From positions 62,001 to 126,000 of the forward strand of contig NZ_JAFMTW010000007.1 in NCBI RefSeq assembly GCF_017329615.1: 64,000 nt of DNA, read 5' to 3'. A model generated the notes under the pieces. It made no database searches. It was not told where the DNA came from and saw only the letters and a program-made list of their open reading frames with translations. Origin of the DNA: Alicyclobacillus suci. Lineage in GTDB: Bacteria; Bacillota; Bacilli; Alicyclobacillales; Alicyclobacillaceae. This document shows, piece by piece, positions 8,999 through 17,441 of this stretch; within the stretch, counting starts at the first letter, position 1; every line of letters begins with the position of its first letter. Position numbers and translations under genes: made by a program.

Positions 8999-9484
8999 AT
9001 GGATATTTTCGAGGTGATTACCGGGCGGCGGAATATTAAATTGTTTCGCCCGGATGCGATTGATGAAGCAACTTGGATGAAGTGGCTAGAGGCGGCTAGC
9101 TATGCTCCGAACCACCGCATGAATCAACCATGGCAAGTGATTGTCATCGGCGATGAGGCGCGGGCGAAAATCAATCACAAGCCCAACTTTGGCGACGCGC
9201 CCTTAGTGTTAGCGTTTGTGGCAGAGGGGTCAGATAAACCGATTGAGCGCGATGAGAACTTGGTGGCTGTTTCGTCGTTCATTCAGAATTTCTCCTTGGC
9301 TGCGCACGCCGCAGGTGCTGGTACGCGGTGGACATCTATTGGGAACACTCCAAATACGCGGGAGATTCTCGGCGTGACGGATGAGACAGCAACCATCTGG
9401 ATTCTTGGAGTTGGTTATCCGGCGGAGGTTCCGGAAGTGAAAGAGCGGTCGCCGATTGAGACCAAAATCAAGCGACTTCCGTAA
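8999..9484 (+). CDS. Nitroreductase family flavoprotein (short form)
   Basis: A 161-residue protein of the FMN-dependent nitroreductase superfamily. The FMN-phosphate-binding GRRNIKLF lies near the N-terminus, the APNHRMNQPW block near residues 36-45, and the C-terminal ILGVGYPAE strand-loop is present. It probably reduces nitro compounds, quinones or a related substrate with NAD(P)H. It is shorter than the usual 185-220 residues because the middle helical region is compact, as in other short members. It has a strong ribosome binding site and its own likely promoter. The physiological substrate is not deducible. Confidence 0.85.
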   Translation: MDIFEVITGRRNIKLFRPDAIDEATWMKWLEAASYAPNHRMNQPWQVIVIGDEARAKINHKPNFGDAPLVLAFVAEGSDKPIERDENLVAVSSFIQNFSLAAHAAGAGTRWTSIGNTPNTREILGVTDETATIWILGVGYPAEVPEVKERSPIETKIKRLP

Positions 9485-9569
9485 GTTATATAAGAGGTCA
9501 CAGCCGAAATATCAGCAGCAAGCTCCGAAACACGGTGATGTGGGTGTCATCGTTTGATGAGGTGAATGT

Positions 9570-10925
9570 ATGTCAGCCAATGAGGCAAATGCCGATTTGC
9601 AAGCGAGATCGCCATGGGCGTTACGTGACGTGACCTGTGCGACGATACACCCGGTGGATGGACCGGTAGACGCCAGTCTCGTGGTGCCGGGAAGCAAGAG
9701 TTTCACGAACCGGGCGTTGATTGTGGCGGCTCTTGCGAGCGGTACGTCGCGATTGTCCGGACTGCTCCGCAGCGACGATGCGTACTGGTGCATTGAAGCG
9801 TTGCGGACCCTTGGTGTGCAAGTGGACGTCGTGGGAGATGAAGTCACCGTACACGGCATCGGCGGATCTTGGCCAAACCAGGCAGGTCGCGTGTACACAG
9901 GTGCGGGCGGTACGACAGCTCGGTTTCTAACCAGTGCGCTTGCCGCTGGTTGTGGAGAATGGTTTATCGAGGGCAGCAAGCGCATGAATGAGCGCCCAAT
10001 GGGAGTTTTGTTTGAGACGCTACGCGACTTGGGCGCAACTATCCGGCCAGCGACAGAGCGAATGGATACGTTGCCTATCACGTTGTCGACGCAAGGTTTG
10101 CGCGGCGGTCGCGTTCAGATGTCGGGGGCGGTTTCGAGTCAGTTTATCAGTGGCGTGCTGATTGCGGCGCCATATGCCAAGGCGCCGTTGACCATCGAAA
10201 TCACGGATACGATTGTGCAGCATGCGTATGTACATATCACGCTGGATATGATGCGGGCGTTTGGGGCGAATGTCACTGCTGACGAACAGCTGCACGAGAT
10301 GGCGGTCACGCCGACGGGATACCAGGGCCGCGATTATGAAATCGAAGCGGACGCGTCCACGGCTTGCTACTTTTGGGCCATCGCCGCGTTGACAGGTGGC
10401 CGCGTGCGCGTGCGCAATTTGGCGTACCAGACACGCCAGCCGGACGTACATTTCGTCGACGTTTTGCGCGATATGGGATGTACGGTCGATACGGATGGCG
10501 GACAAGGCATCGAAGTTCGAGGACCTGCCAAGTTGCGCGGCGGGATGAACGTGAGCATGAAGGAGATGTCTGATCAGACGCTGACCTTGGCATTCCTTGC
10601 GCCGTTTGCGGACGCCCCAATTGTCATTACTGACGTTGGGCATATTCGGCACCACGAGTCGGACAGGTTAGCGGTGATTTGTGAAACACTTCGGCGTCTT
10701 TCCATCACGGTAGAGGAACGACCAGACGGTGTTACGATTCACCCGGGTGTGCCGAAGGGAACGCGCTTGTCATCCTATGACGACCACCGCGTTGCCATGG
10801 CGCAGTCTATCATCGGTGTGCGAGTGCCTGGAGTGGAGATTGATGACCCGGGATGCGTATCAAAAACCTGCCCGATGTTTTTTGAAAAACTACGGGAAAT
10901 GGGGATTGATGTGACACTGATATAA
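9570..10925 (+). CDS. aroA: 3-phosphoshikimate 1-carboxyvinyltransferase (EPSP synthase)
   Basis: A 451-residue enzyme of the shikimate pathway, joining PEP and shikimate-3-phosphate. Visible motifs are PGSKSFTNRALI (substrate-binding lysine), RMNERP, SSQF, the DQTLTLAFLA block, HHESDR and SYDDHRVAM. The loop that is GNAGTAMRP in class I enzymes reads GAGGTTARF here, so the usual Asn, Met and Pro are replaced while the Gly and Arg are kept. The start ATG has GAGGTGA upstream. It stands alone, away from other aro genes, and is followed by a terminator. The N-terminal extension (about 30 residues before the first conserved strand) is unusual. Confidence 0.93.
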   Translation: MSANEANADLQARSPWALRDVTCATIHPVDGPVDASLVVPGSKSFTNRALIVAALASGTSRLSGLLRSDDAYWCIEALRTLGVQVDVVGDEVTVHGIGGSWPNQAGRVYTGAGGTTARFLTSALAAGCGEWFIEGSKRMNERPMGVLFETLRDLGATIRPATERMDTLPITLSTQGLRGGRVQMSGAVSSQFISGVLIAAPYAKAPLTIEITDTIVQHAYVHITLDMMRAFGANVTADEQLHEMAVTPTGYQGRDYEIEADASTACYFWAIAALTGGRVRVRNLAYQTRQPDVHFVDVLRDMGCTVDTDGGQGIEVRGPAKLRGGMNVSMKEMSDQTLTLAFLAPFADAPIVITDVGHIRHHESDRLAVICETLRRLSITVEERPDGVTIHPGVPKGTRLSSYDDHRVAMAQSIIGVRVPGVEIDDPGCVSKTCPMFFEKLREMGIDVTLI

Positions 10926-10950
10926 CCAAGGTGGGAATGGTGTAAAACGA

Positions 10951-10979
10951 AAAAGCGGCCCTCACTTGAGGCCGCTTTT
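10951..10979 (+). terminator. aroA: Intrinsic terminator after aroA
   Basis: AAAAGCGGCC pairs with GGCCGCTTTT, extended by CTCA/TGAG with one bulged C. The stem ends in four T residues, 26 bases after the aroA stop. It may also serve the convergent rnz transcript. Confidence 0.85.
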
Positions 10980-11200
10980 CATATAGTAAAAAGGGGGCTG
11001 TGCCCTCCAGGACACCACAGTTGTGGATAGAGCGAATTGGGACGGCAACAAACGCCCCCGGCCGTCAGCCCCATCCTTCGCTGACGGCGCTGACAGGCAC
11101 CTTTCCTGTCCCGCCTGTTTGTAGGATACCGCTTGCAGATTGAAATTTCCTTGAAACAACTTCATCGAAACAACTTCATCCAGTAGACGATTTTGTTCCA

Positions 11201-12166
11201 TCACGAAGAAGCTGGTGGAGGCCCTAGTGGCTCACGGATGGTACCAGAGCGCGGAACAGCAATGGACCAGTGATCTGTTGCTAAGTGCGTATTGGGGAAC
11301 ACTGCCTGCGCATCACTCAAGAGGTGGGCCAGCCCGACTTCGTCGTAGCGCGCGCTGATGTGTGTGAGAATTAGCGCGCCGACTCCTGCGTCGCGCGCTG
11401 CGGACGCCGCGTCGACGGCGGTCGAGTGGTGATGTGCCTGCGCCTTGTCGGAGTCAAGGGCCGCGTATGTGGCTTCGTGAACGAGTATATCGGCGCCTGC
11501 TGCAAGTTGCGTGATGGCTTTGCAGGGCCTCGTGTCGCCGAGAATAACGATTTTGCGCCCTGGAATCGGCGCCGATAGATAATCCTTCGCACAAAGTACG
11601 CGCCCATCGGGCAAGGTGACGTCGTGTCCCTGTTTGAGCTGTCCGTAAATCGGGCCTTCCGCGATGCCTTCTTGCGTGAGCTTCTCCGTGTCCAGCCGAC
11701 CTGCAGCGGGCGATTCCTCGAAGCGATAACCAAAGGATGGAACGCCGTGAGATAACTTGCGTGAAGACACCACAAACTGCTCGTCCTCAAACACGATGCC
11801 TTCGTCAATCTCACATACTTTAATGTCATATGTGAGATGTGTATCACTCACGCGCAGCGTCGTCTCGACAAATTCAGAGAGTCCCTTCGGGCCGTAAATC
11901 ACGAGAGGAGTTTGTCCGCCTTGAAAGGCGCGGCTGCCGAGAAGACCTGGCAATCCGAATAGATGGTCACCGTGCAAATGCGTGATAAATAATTTTTCGA
12001 GTTGGCGGGGCTTGAGGGGGGAGGACAACATTTGTTGCTGCGTGCCCTCTCCACAATCGACGAGCCAAAACGATCCCCGCTCTTGGTTTAACCGAATTGC
12101 CACGGATGTCACGTTGCGCCGCGTCGATGGCATTCCAGCCCCTGTGCCTAGAAAATAGAGCTCCAC
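11201..12166 (-). CDS. rnz: Ribonuclease Z (tRNA 3' processing endonuclease)
   Basis: A 321-residue metallo-beta-lactamase-fold nuclease that removes 3' trailers from tRNA precursors. It shows LGTGAGMPS at the N-terminus, the zinc motif THLHGDHLFGLPG near residues 62-74, the LGDTRPC strand, HEATY and the C-terminal HISARY histidine. The start is a GTG at 12166 with GAGGGAG upstream. Its length is normal (about 300-320). It is followed 24 bases upstream on the same strand by an MFS gene, so the two may share a transcript. Confidence 0.95.
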   Translation of the reverse strand: MELYFLGTGAGMPSTRRNVTSVAIRLNQERGSFWLVDCGEGTQQQMLSSPLKPRQLEKLFITHLHGDHLFGLPGLLGSRAFQGGQTPLVIYGPKGLSEFVETTLRVSDTHLTYDIKVCEIDEGIVFEDEQFVVSSRKLSHGVPSFGYRFEESPAAGRLDTEKLTQEGIAEGPIYGQLKQGHDVTLPDGRVLCAKDYLSAPIPGRKIVILGDTRPCKAITQLAAGADILVHEATYAALDSDKAQAHHHSTAVDAASAARDAGVGALILTHISARYDEVGLAHLLSDAQAVFPNTHLATDHWSIAVPRSGTIREPLGPPPASS

Positions 12167-12190
12167 ATCATCGCTCCCTCTGTGAAAACA

Positions 12191-13405
12191 TCAGTGTGCT
12201 TTGGCGTGATTGACATGAGCAAGCGCCTTTTTGCCGATGAACAAACAGATAATGCCGATAAACACGCCGAGTGCGCCAATATAAAACGGCATGGCGGCGC
12301 TGATGGTATCACTCAGTTTACCCGCTAACCAGGGGGCAATGCCACCACCGACGAAGCGAACAAAGCTGTAGGCTGCAGATGCGGTCGGGCGCTCGACGGG
12401 CGCGGCGCCCATGACGGCGGTTGTCACAAGCGTGTTGTTCACGCCTAAAAATGCGCCAACGACAATCACGCAAATTGACAGTGTGACAACGGAATGTACA
12501 GCAAAAGCCATGACCAACAGCGTGATGGTGATAAGGGCGAGCATGCTGTACATCGTCGGTAGGAGGCCGAAGCGATTCTGGAGGCGCGGCGCCACGAAGA
12601 CGGAGGTAATCGCGAGCAGAACGCCCCAACCGAAGAACACATAACCCAATCCGTGAATGCCAATTGATTTCAATGGATAGGGGGTATACGCCAAAAGGGT
12701 AAAGAAGCCGAAGTTGTAGAATAGTGCTGTTAGTGCGAGTGTGAGCAAGCCTTTGTATTTTAGCGCCTTAAAGGGGGCGACGATGGAACTGCGCTGAGCT
12801 GGTCGTGGTACACCGCGCAGAAAGAGCAGAACGCAAATGAAACCAATCGCCATTAAGGTGGCGACGCCATAGAATGGATCTCGCCAGCTATGTGCACCGA
12901 GTGTGCCTCCGAGCAGTGGACCGACTGAAATTCCTAGCCCCAACGCTGCCTCGTAGAGAATGATGGCGTTCGCGGTGGTGCCGCGTGCAACACCGACGAT
13001 GACGCTGAGCGCGGTTGCAATAAACAGGGCGTTACCCAATCCCCAACCTGCGCGGAATCCGACGATTTGGCCGACATTACTTGAGTGGCCAGCGAAAAAT
13101 GAGAAGCAGACAATGATGAAAAGACCGATGAGCAGTGTCCATTTTGGACCAATCCGCGTGCTGATGAAGCCAGTGATGAGCATGGCGACACCTGTAACGA
13201 GGTTATAGCTGGTGAACAATAATTCTGTTTGCGCCTTGGACGCGTGCAGTTGCGCGCTGATGGCTGGTAAAATGGGGTCGACCAGGCCGAGGCCCATAAA
13301 TGCGATAATACAGGCAAATGCGACCGCAAAAACCGGCGCCGGTTGGTTGAGGATATTGGACCGCGCGGGTTTTTGGGCAAGTTCATCCTGAGTTTGAGAT
13401 GCCAT
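12191..13405 (-). CDS. MFS transporter, 12-TM drug-efflux type
   Basis: A 404-residue major facilitator with about twelve helices. It carries the DHA1-type first-helix motif GLGLVDPILPAISAQL and a loop 2-3 sequence (TRIGPKWTLL) in the expected place. It probably exports a small toxic compound with proton antiport. The ATG has AAGGAGA upstream. A MarR-type regulator is divergently encoded 163 bases away, with a palindrome between them, the usual layout of a substrate-inducible efflux pump. The substrate is unknown. Confidence 0.85.
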   Translation of the reverse strand: MASQTQDELAQKPARSNILNQPAPVFAVAFACIIAFMGLGLVDPILPAISAQLHASKAQTELLFTSYNLVTGVAMLITGFISTRIGPKWTLLIGLFIIVCFSFFAGHSSNVGQIVGFRAGWGLGNALFIATALSVIVGVARGTTANAIILYEAALGLGISVGPLLGGTLGAHSWRDPFYGVATLMAIGFICVLLFLRGVPRPAQRSSIVAPFKALKYKGLLTLALTALFYNFGFFTLLAYTPYPLKSIGIHGLGYVFFGWGVLLAITSVFVAPRLQNRFGLLPTMYSMLALITITLLVMAFAVHSVVTLSICVIVVGAFLGVNNTLVTTAVMGAAPVERPTASAAYSFVRFVGGGIAPWLAGKLSDTISAAMPFYIGALGVFIGIICLFIGKKALAHVNHAKAH

Positions 13406-13490
13406 GAGCAGTCTCCTTCCATTTATTTCGCTTTATTTCGCTTGTTCGGCGCCTAGTAGGGTAGGAATATGGATCGGCGCAAATAAAACA

Positions 13491-13507
13491 ACTTGTATTA
13501 TACAACT
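13491..13507. promoter_or_regulatory. Candidate MarR operator
   Basis: TTGTAT-T-ATACAA is a perfect 13-bp palindrome at 13493-13505, with matching A/T at the outermost positions. It lies between the divergent MFS and MarR genes and resembles typical MarR/OhrR sites. Confidence 0.6.
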
Positions 13508-13568
13508 ATATTCAGTGCGTTAAAAGTGCGGAAAACACAAACGTCGAGGAATGCAGTGAGGTGACACC

Positions 13569-14033
13569 GTGGACGATATATTGCAACAAATTGAGCAGGA
13601 AGTGGCTGTGTTTGCCCGCCGAATCGAGGGGGCCCGCACGCGAACGTACGGGACGGCACAACTGGATAGATCTGCGTATTTGCTTCTGCTCTATCTACAG
13701 CAAAACGGTCAATGTACGCAAGGCGAGTATGCGGCTGCATTCGAATTGGATACTTCGACGGTCAGTCGGCAAATTGTCCCGCTTGTCGAGATGGGATTGG
13801 TGGAGCGCAAAGTGGCCCCGCAGGACAAGCGCAGCAGTGTATTGCAGATAACCGCTCAAGGTATCGAGAAATTACAGGAAGTCCGGCAAGCCCGCAGAGA
13901 GCTCTATGAGGAAGTGTTGGAGGATTGGACGCCATCCGAACAAGGTCAGTTTCTCTATTTGCTGCAGCGATTTAACGCGCGCCTAAAGGAACGCGCGGAG
14001 GCACGGGCGGCGATGCGCAAGGGGCGGCCGTAG
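13569..14033 (+). CDS. MarR family transcriptional regulator
   Basis: A 154-residue winged-helix protein. The recognition helix region (STVSRQIVPLVEMGLVERK) is followed by the wing (APQDKRSSVLQITAQG), as in MarR. N- and C-terminal helices would form the dimer. The start is a GTG with GAGGTGA just upstream. It probably represses the divergent MFS pump and itself through the palindrome at 13491-13507; that is inferred from position. The ligand is unknown. Confidence 0.88.
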   Translation: MDDILQQIEQEVAVFARRIEGARTRTYGTAQLDRSAYLLLLYLQQNGQCTQGEYAAAFELDTSTVSRQIVPLVEMGLVERKVAPQDKRSSVLQITAQGIEKLQEVRQARRELYEEVLEDWTPSEQGQFLYLLQRFNARLKERAEARAAMRKGRP

Positions 14034-14122
14034 TCGTTAAGCGGCTGCCAACCAGGTGTGATTTTGAAATCCCCGCGAAAAGGTCAGACTGGAGAGGGAC
14101 TGACTTTTTCGGGGGGACGCTT

Positions 14123-15598
14123 GTGAACACTATCACGCTTATCGTGGCCATCGTTCTCTTGTCTGGCGTACTGATGGTGCGCGTCAATAAGCAGTTAGGC
14201 TTTCCCGCGCTCATTAGTTTTGTGGCGATAGGGGCCGTCTTTGCCGCGTTTGATCCCGGCGTCTACGAAACCGTGACACCGACGATTGCGAAGGATCTCA
14301 GCTACCTCGCGCTTGCGTTCATCCTCTTTGAAGGCGGGCTGCACACCTCGTTGCGGCGAGTGAAACGGGCTTTTGCGCCTTCCATTTCGCTCGCGACGGT
14401 CGGCGTGATTGTCTCGGCAGCCATTTTGACTGGTTTGGCATACGCATGTTTGCACATTTCATTCACGGCGGCGGCGCTATTTGGCGTGGCGGCAAGTTCC
14501 ACCGATGCCGCGTCAGTCTTCAGCGTGCTTGGTGGCACGGCGCTGCGCCGGCGGCTGGTCGATGTCATGGAATTGGAGTCGGGGACCAATGATCCCATGG
14601 CGTTCTTCCTTACCACGAGCATTATTCAGTGGCAGACGTTGACACATTCTTCAGTCACCCACGCCTTGGGGTATACCTTCGTGCTGTTTTTGCTGCAGAT
14701 GGGTGTTGGGTTTTTCGTTGGGGTGCTCACGGGACAATTTGGTGCGTACATGAACCGCCGCATAGGGCTCGAAACCGGTGGGATGTACCCTGCGCTTACA
14801 TTAGGCCTTGCACTCCTGTCGTTTGCATTGGCGCAATTATTGTACGGAAGTGGCTTTCTCGCCGTCTATGTGACGAGTGTCGTTCTGTCGAACAAGCGGA
14901 TTGAGCACCGTTATAGTATCCTCCGCTTTCACGAAGGGTTGGCGTGGGTGATGCACATTCTCATGTTCGTCGTTCTCGGACTTTTTTTGGTTCCGCGTGA
15001 TTTGCTCTACCTCGCGCTTCCAGGCGTTGGACTTGCCTTGGGCGCGCTCTTTCTGGCGCGCCCAGCGGCCGTCTGGGTGTCTACAATTGGTATGGGGTTT
15101 TCACACAGGGAGCGGGCGTTCATGGCTTGGGCAGGGTTGCGGGGCGCGGCGCCTATCGTACTCATTCTATCTGCAGTCGAGGCGCAGGTGACCGGTTATA
15201 TTGTGTTGATTGAAGTGGTGTTTTTTGTCGTCATTGCATCTACCTTAGTTCAAGGAATGACCGTCAACTGGGTTGCGGAGAAATTTGATTTATTAGATCC
15301 GACGCCTGCGGAAAGTATTCTCGACCTTATTTCTATCACCCGCGAGAACGCCGTCATTTTGCCTGTGGGGATTGCACAAACGTCCAATCTCGTCGATAAA
15401 AGGCTCGTCGACATCAAATTTCCAGAGAACACATTGTGTTACGGCATCGTGCGGGGAGACCAGGTGGTGGTACCGAGGGGATCGACCAAACTCCGGTCGG
15501 GGGATCATTTGTTGATTCTTTCAGACAGCCGTCACATTCAAAATTTAAAGCACTTATTTCACAATGAACAGGTTGGCTCTCCTTCGATGCTGCCATAG
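14123..15598 (+). CDS. K+/H+ (cation/proton) antiporter with C-terminal RCK_C domain, copy 1
   Basis: A 491-residue protein with about 12-13 membrane helices (residues 1-385) of the CPA1/NhaP2 (CvrA) type. It shows ILFEGGLHTS, the STDAASVFSVLGG motif and the ion-binding ESGTNDPMA. A cytoplasmic TrkA-C-like domain (about 405-485) contains ENTLCYGIV and RSGDHLLILSD. It probably expels K+ or Na+ in exchange for protons and is regulated by a nucleotide. The start is a GTG with a GGGGGGA ribosome binding site. A second protein of identical length and strong similarity is encoded at 51334-52809. Confidence 0.88.
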   Translation: MNTITLIVAIVLLSGVLMVRVNKQLGFPALISFVAIGAVFAAFDPGVYETVTPTIAKDLSYLALAFILFEGGLHTSLRRVKRAFAPSISLATVGVIVSAAILTGLAYACLHISFTAAALFGVAASSTDAASVFSVLGGTALRRRLVDVMELESGTNDPMAFFLTTSIIQWQTLTHSSVTHALGYTFVLFLLQMGVGFFVGVLTGQFGAYMNRRIGLETGGMYPALTLGLALLSFALAQLLYGSGFLAVYVTSVVLSNKRIEHRYSILRFHEGLAWVMHILMFVVLGLFLVPRDLLYLALPGVGLALGALFLARPAAVWVSTIGMGFSHRERAFMAWAGLRGAAPIVLILSAVEAQVTGYIVLIEVVFFVVIASTLVQGMTVNWVAEKFDLLDPTPAESILDLISITRENAVILPVGIAQTSNLVDKRLVDIKFPENTLCYGIVRGDQVVVPRGSTKLRSGDHLLILSDSRHIQNLKHLFHNEQVGSPSMLP

Positions 15599-15681
15599 AC
15601 CTACCCAAATGCTGAAATCCCCTTTATGCTGGGGACACGGTATTTTGTGTGCTTTGTGTTGGCGAAGGGAGGTTGAGGGAT

Positions 15682-16629
15682 ATGGAGTCCGCCATTGTCC
15701 TCGACGGTGTGTCGAAAAGATATGGCGACAAGTGGGCGGTGCGCGACGTGAGTGCGGTCATTGAAGCGGGAACCATCGTCGCGCTCTTGGGCCCGAATGG
15801 CGCGGGCAAGACGACGGCAATGTCCCTCATGTTAGGGCTTGCCCGCCCGACCAGGGGGAGCGTTCGAATTCTCGGAGGCAATCCCGTGAAACCGGCGACT
15901 CGCAGGCGAATGGGCGTTATGTTGCAGCAAGTGAGTCTGCCAGCAAAAGTGCAGGTTCGTGAGTTGATAGATTTGTTTTGTAGCTATTATGAACAGCCAT
16001 TGGACGCGAAACTTCTATTAGAAATGGCAGATTTAGCACCGCTCGCGCGCAAAGAGGCGGTGAAGCTCAGTGGCGGGCAGCAGCGGCGCTTGCAATTTGC
16101 ATTAGCGATGGCCGGGAATCCCCAAGTGCTTTTTCTCGATGAGCCGACTGTTGGGATGGATGTGTCCGCGCGCCGTGGGTTTTGGGAGCATCTGCGGGCA
16201 ATCGCTGGCCACGAAGGGCGGACAATTGTCCTGACGACCCACCATATGGAAGAGGCGGATTCGATTGCAGACAGGGTCTTGTTGATGCAGGATGGTCAAA
16301 TTATGGTGGACGGAGGGGTCGAAGAGGTCAAATTGCGCGCAGGCAATCGTTATGTGTCGTTCCTTGCAGGGCCGACGGTCACGACGTCGGACGTGTTTGC
16401 ACTTCCGGCCGTGCACGACGTCACCTGGAGCGGTCGGCACGTTCGCATTACCACCCATCAACCGGACACCGTCTTGCGCGCAATCATCACGCACCACCTC
16501 GACGCAAAACACTTTGAAATCTCGCAGGGACAATTAGAAGATGCATTTTTGTCGCTGATGCATCGTTCAGATGTAGATGGTTCTGATTCATTTGGCTCGA
16601 ATGCATTCGGTTCTAAGACAGAAGGATAA
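15682..16629 (+). CDS. ABC-2 type exporter ATPase
   Basis: A 315-residue ABC ATPase with Walker A GPNGAGKTT, signature LSGGQQRRLQFALAMAG, Walker B VLFLDEPTVGMD and switch histidine TTHH. It resembles DrrA/CcmA-type drug or antibiotic exporters. The start is the ATG at 15682, preceded by GGGAGG, not the longer frame. A C-terminal regulatory segment (about 215-315) follows. A Ser/Asp-rich tail (DGSDSFGSNAFGS) may be non-conserved. The partner permease starts 13 bases after the stop. Confidence 0.9.
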   Translation: MESAIVLDGVSKRYGDKWAVRDVSAVIEAGTIVALLGPNGAGKTTAMSLMLGLARPTRGSVRILGGNPVKPATRRRMGVMLQQVSLPAKVQVRELIDLFCSYYEQPLDAKLLLEMADLAPLARKEAVKLSGGQQRRLQFALAMAGNPQVLFLDEPTVGMDVSARRGFWEHLRAIAGHEGRTIVLTTHHMEEADSIADRVLLMQDGQIMVDGGVEEVKLRAGNRYVSFLAGPTVTTSDVFALPAVHDVTWSGRHVRITTHQPDTVLRAIITHHLDAKHFEISQGQLEDAFLSLMHRSDVDGSDSFGSNAFGSKTEG

Positions 16630-16642
16630 GGGGGAGGACGCG

Positions 16643-17392
16643 TTGCGTAGCTGGTTGCAGCAGTCAAAAATCGAGATTTTACGCAATGTCCGCAACCGGC
16701 GCTTCTTCGTGTTCAGCCTTCTGCTGCCGGTCGGATTCTACTTACTCTATGTCCATCTCCTGGGTGCCCACAAACAAATTGGCGGAACGACATGGGCGAC
16801 TTACTACATGATGTCGATGGCGACGTTTAGTGTCGTGGGCGCGGGGTTGAATGGGCTCTCCTCGCGCATCGCGTTCGAGCGCACGCAGGGATGGCTGCGC
16901 CTTGTCCAGACGACGCCGCTATCTTCCATTCATTACGTGACGACGAAAATTGTTGCGAATTTGCTGATGAACATGGCGGAGGTGGTGGTGCTCTTTTTGG
17001 TTGGGGGCGCCGTCGAGCACGTGCAGTTGACAGCTGTACAGTGGATTCTCTCTGGTTTGTGGATTGCCTTTGGGGGACTCGCGTTTATCGTCCTCGGAAT
17101 TTTGATTGGGCAAATTGCTGGAATGGATGCCTCTCAAGTCATCGCGTCAGCAGCTTACTTTATCTTATCTATCACGGGCGGGCTGTGGTTCCCACTCAAC
17201 AGCTTGCCCCCGTTGATGCAGCACGTGGCGACCTACATGCCGACGTATCACTTGGCGCACGTCGCGTGGCAACTCGTCTCCGGTAAATCGCCATCGTTTG
17301 CCGATTTCGCCGTCTTATTGTGTTACTTTGTCGTCTTCACGGCGTTGGCGCTTTGGGTGACCGCGCGGCGCCGTGACGTGCGTGCTGCGTGA
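16643..17392 (+). CDS. ABC-2 type exporter permease
   Basis: A membrane protein of about 249 residues with six hydrophobic segments, typical of ABC-2 permeases. The start chosen is a TTG at 16643 with GGGGGAGGA eight bases upstream; this removes an overlap with the ATPase gene. The conserved cytoplasmic loop RIAFERTQGWLRLVQTTPL lies between helices 2 and 3. It forms the pore of an exporter with the preceding ATPase. Substrate unknown. A large hairpin follows. Confidence 0.85.
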   Translation: MRSWLQQSKIEILRNVRNRRFFVFSLLLPVGFYLLYVHLLGAHKQIGGTTWATYYMMSMATFSVVGAGLNGLSSRIAFERTQGWLRLVQTTPLSSIHYVTTKIVANLLMNMAEVVVLFLVGGAVEHVQLTAVQWILSGLWIAFGGLAFIVLGILIGQIAGMDASQVIASAAYFILSITGGLWFPLNSLPPLMQHVATYMPTYHLAHVAWQLVSGKSPSFADFAVLLCYFVVFTALALWVTARRRDVRAA

Positions 17393-17408
17393 TGTGGCAT
17401 CTCTGCTT

Positions 17409-17441
17409 CCCACTAAGTCATCTCATCGATGACTTAGTGGG
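17409..17441. terminator. 14-bp perfect hairpin shared by convergent genes
   Basis: CCCACTAAGTCATC and its exact complement flank a 5-base loop. The hairpin lies 16 bases after the ABC permease stop (plus strand) and contains the last codons and the stop codon (17418-17420) of the convergent DHA2 exporter. No T-tract follows on either strand. Confidence 0.55.

Noticed and set aside
10981-11200. Possible structured RNA between aroA and rnz
   Set aside because: Several short stems can be drawn, but none fits 6S RNA, SRP RNA, RNase P RNA, tmRNA or a riboswitch that I can recognise.
10962-11204. 80-codon minus-strand frame overlapping the rnz stop codon
   Set aside because: It has no ribosome binding site, runs into the aroA terminator stem, and its composition beyond the first 30 residues looks random.
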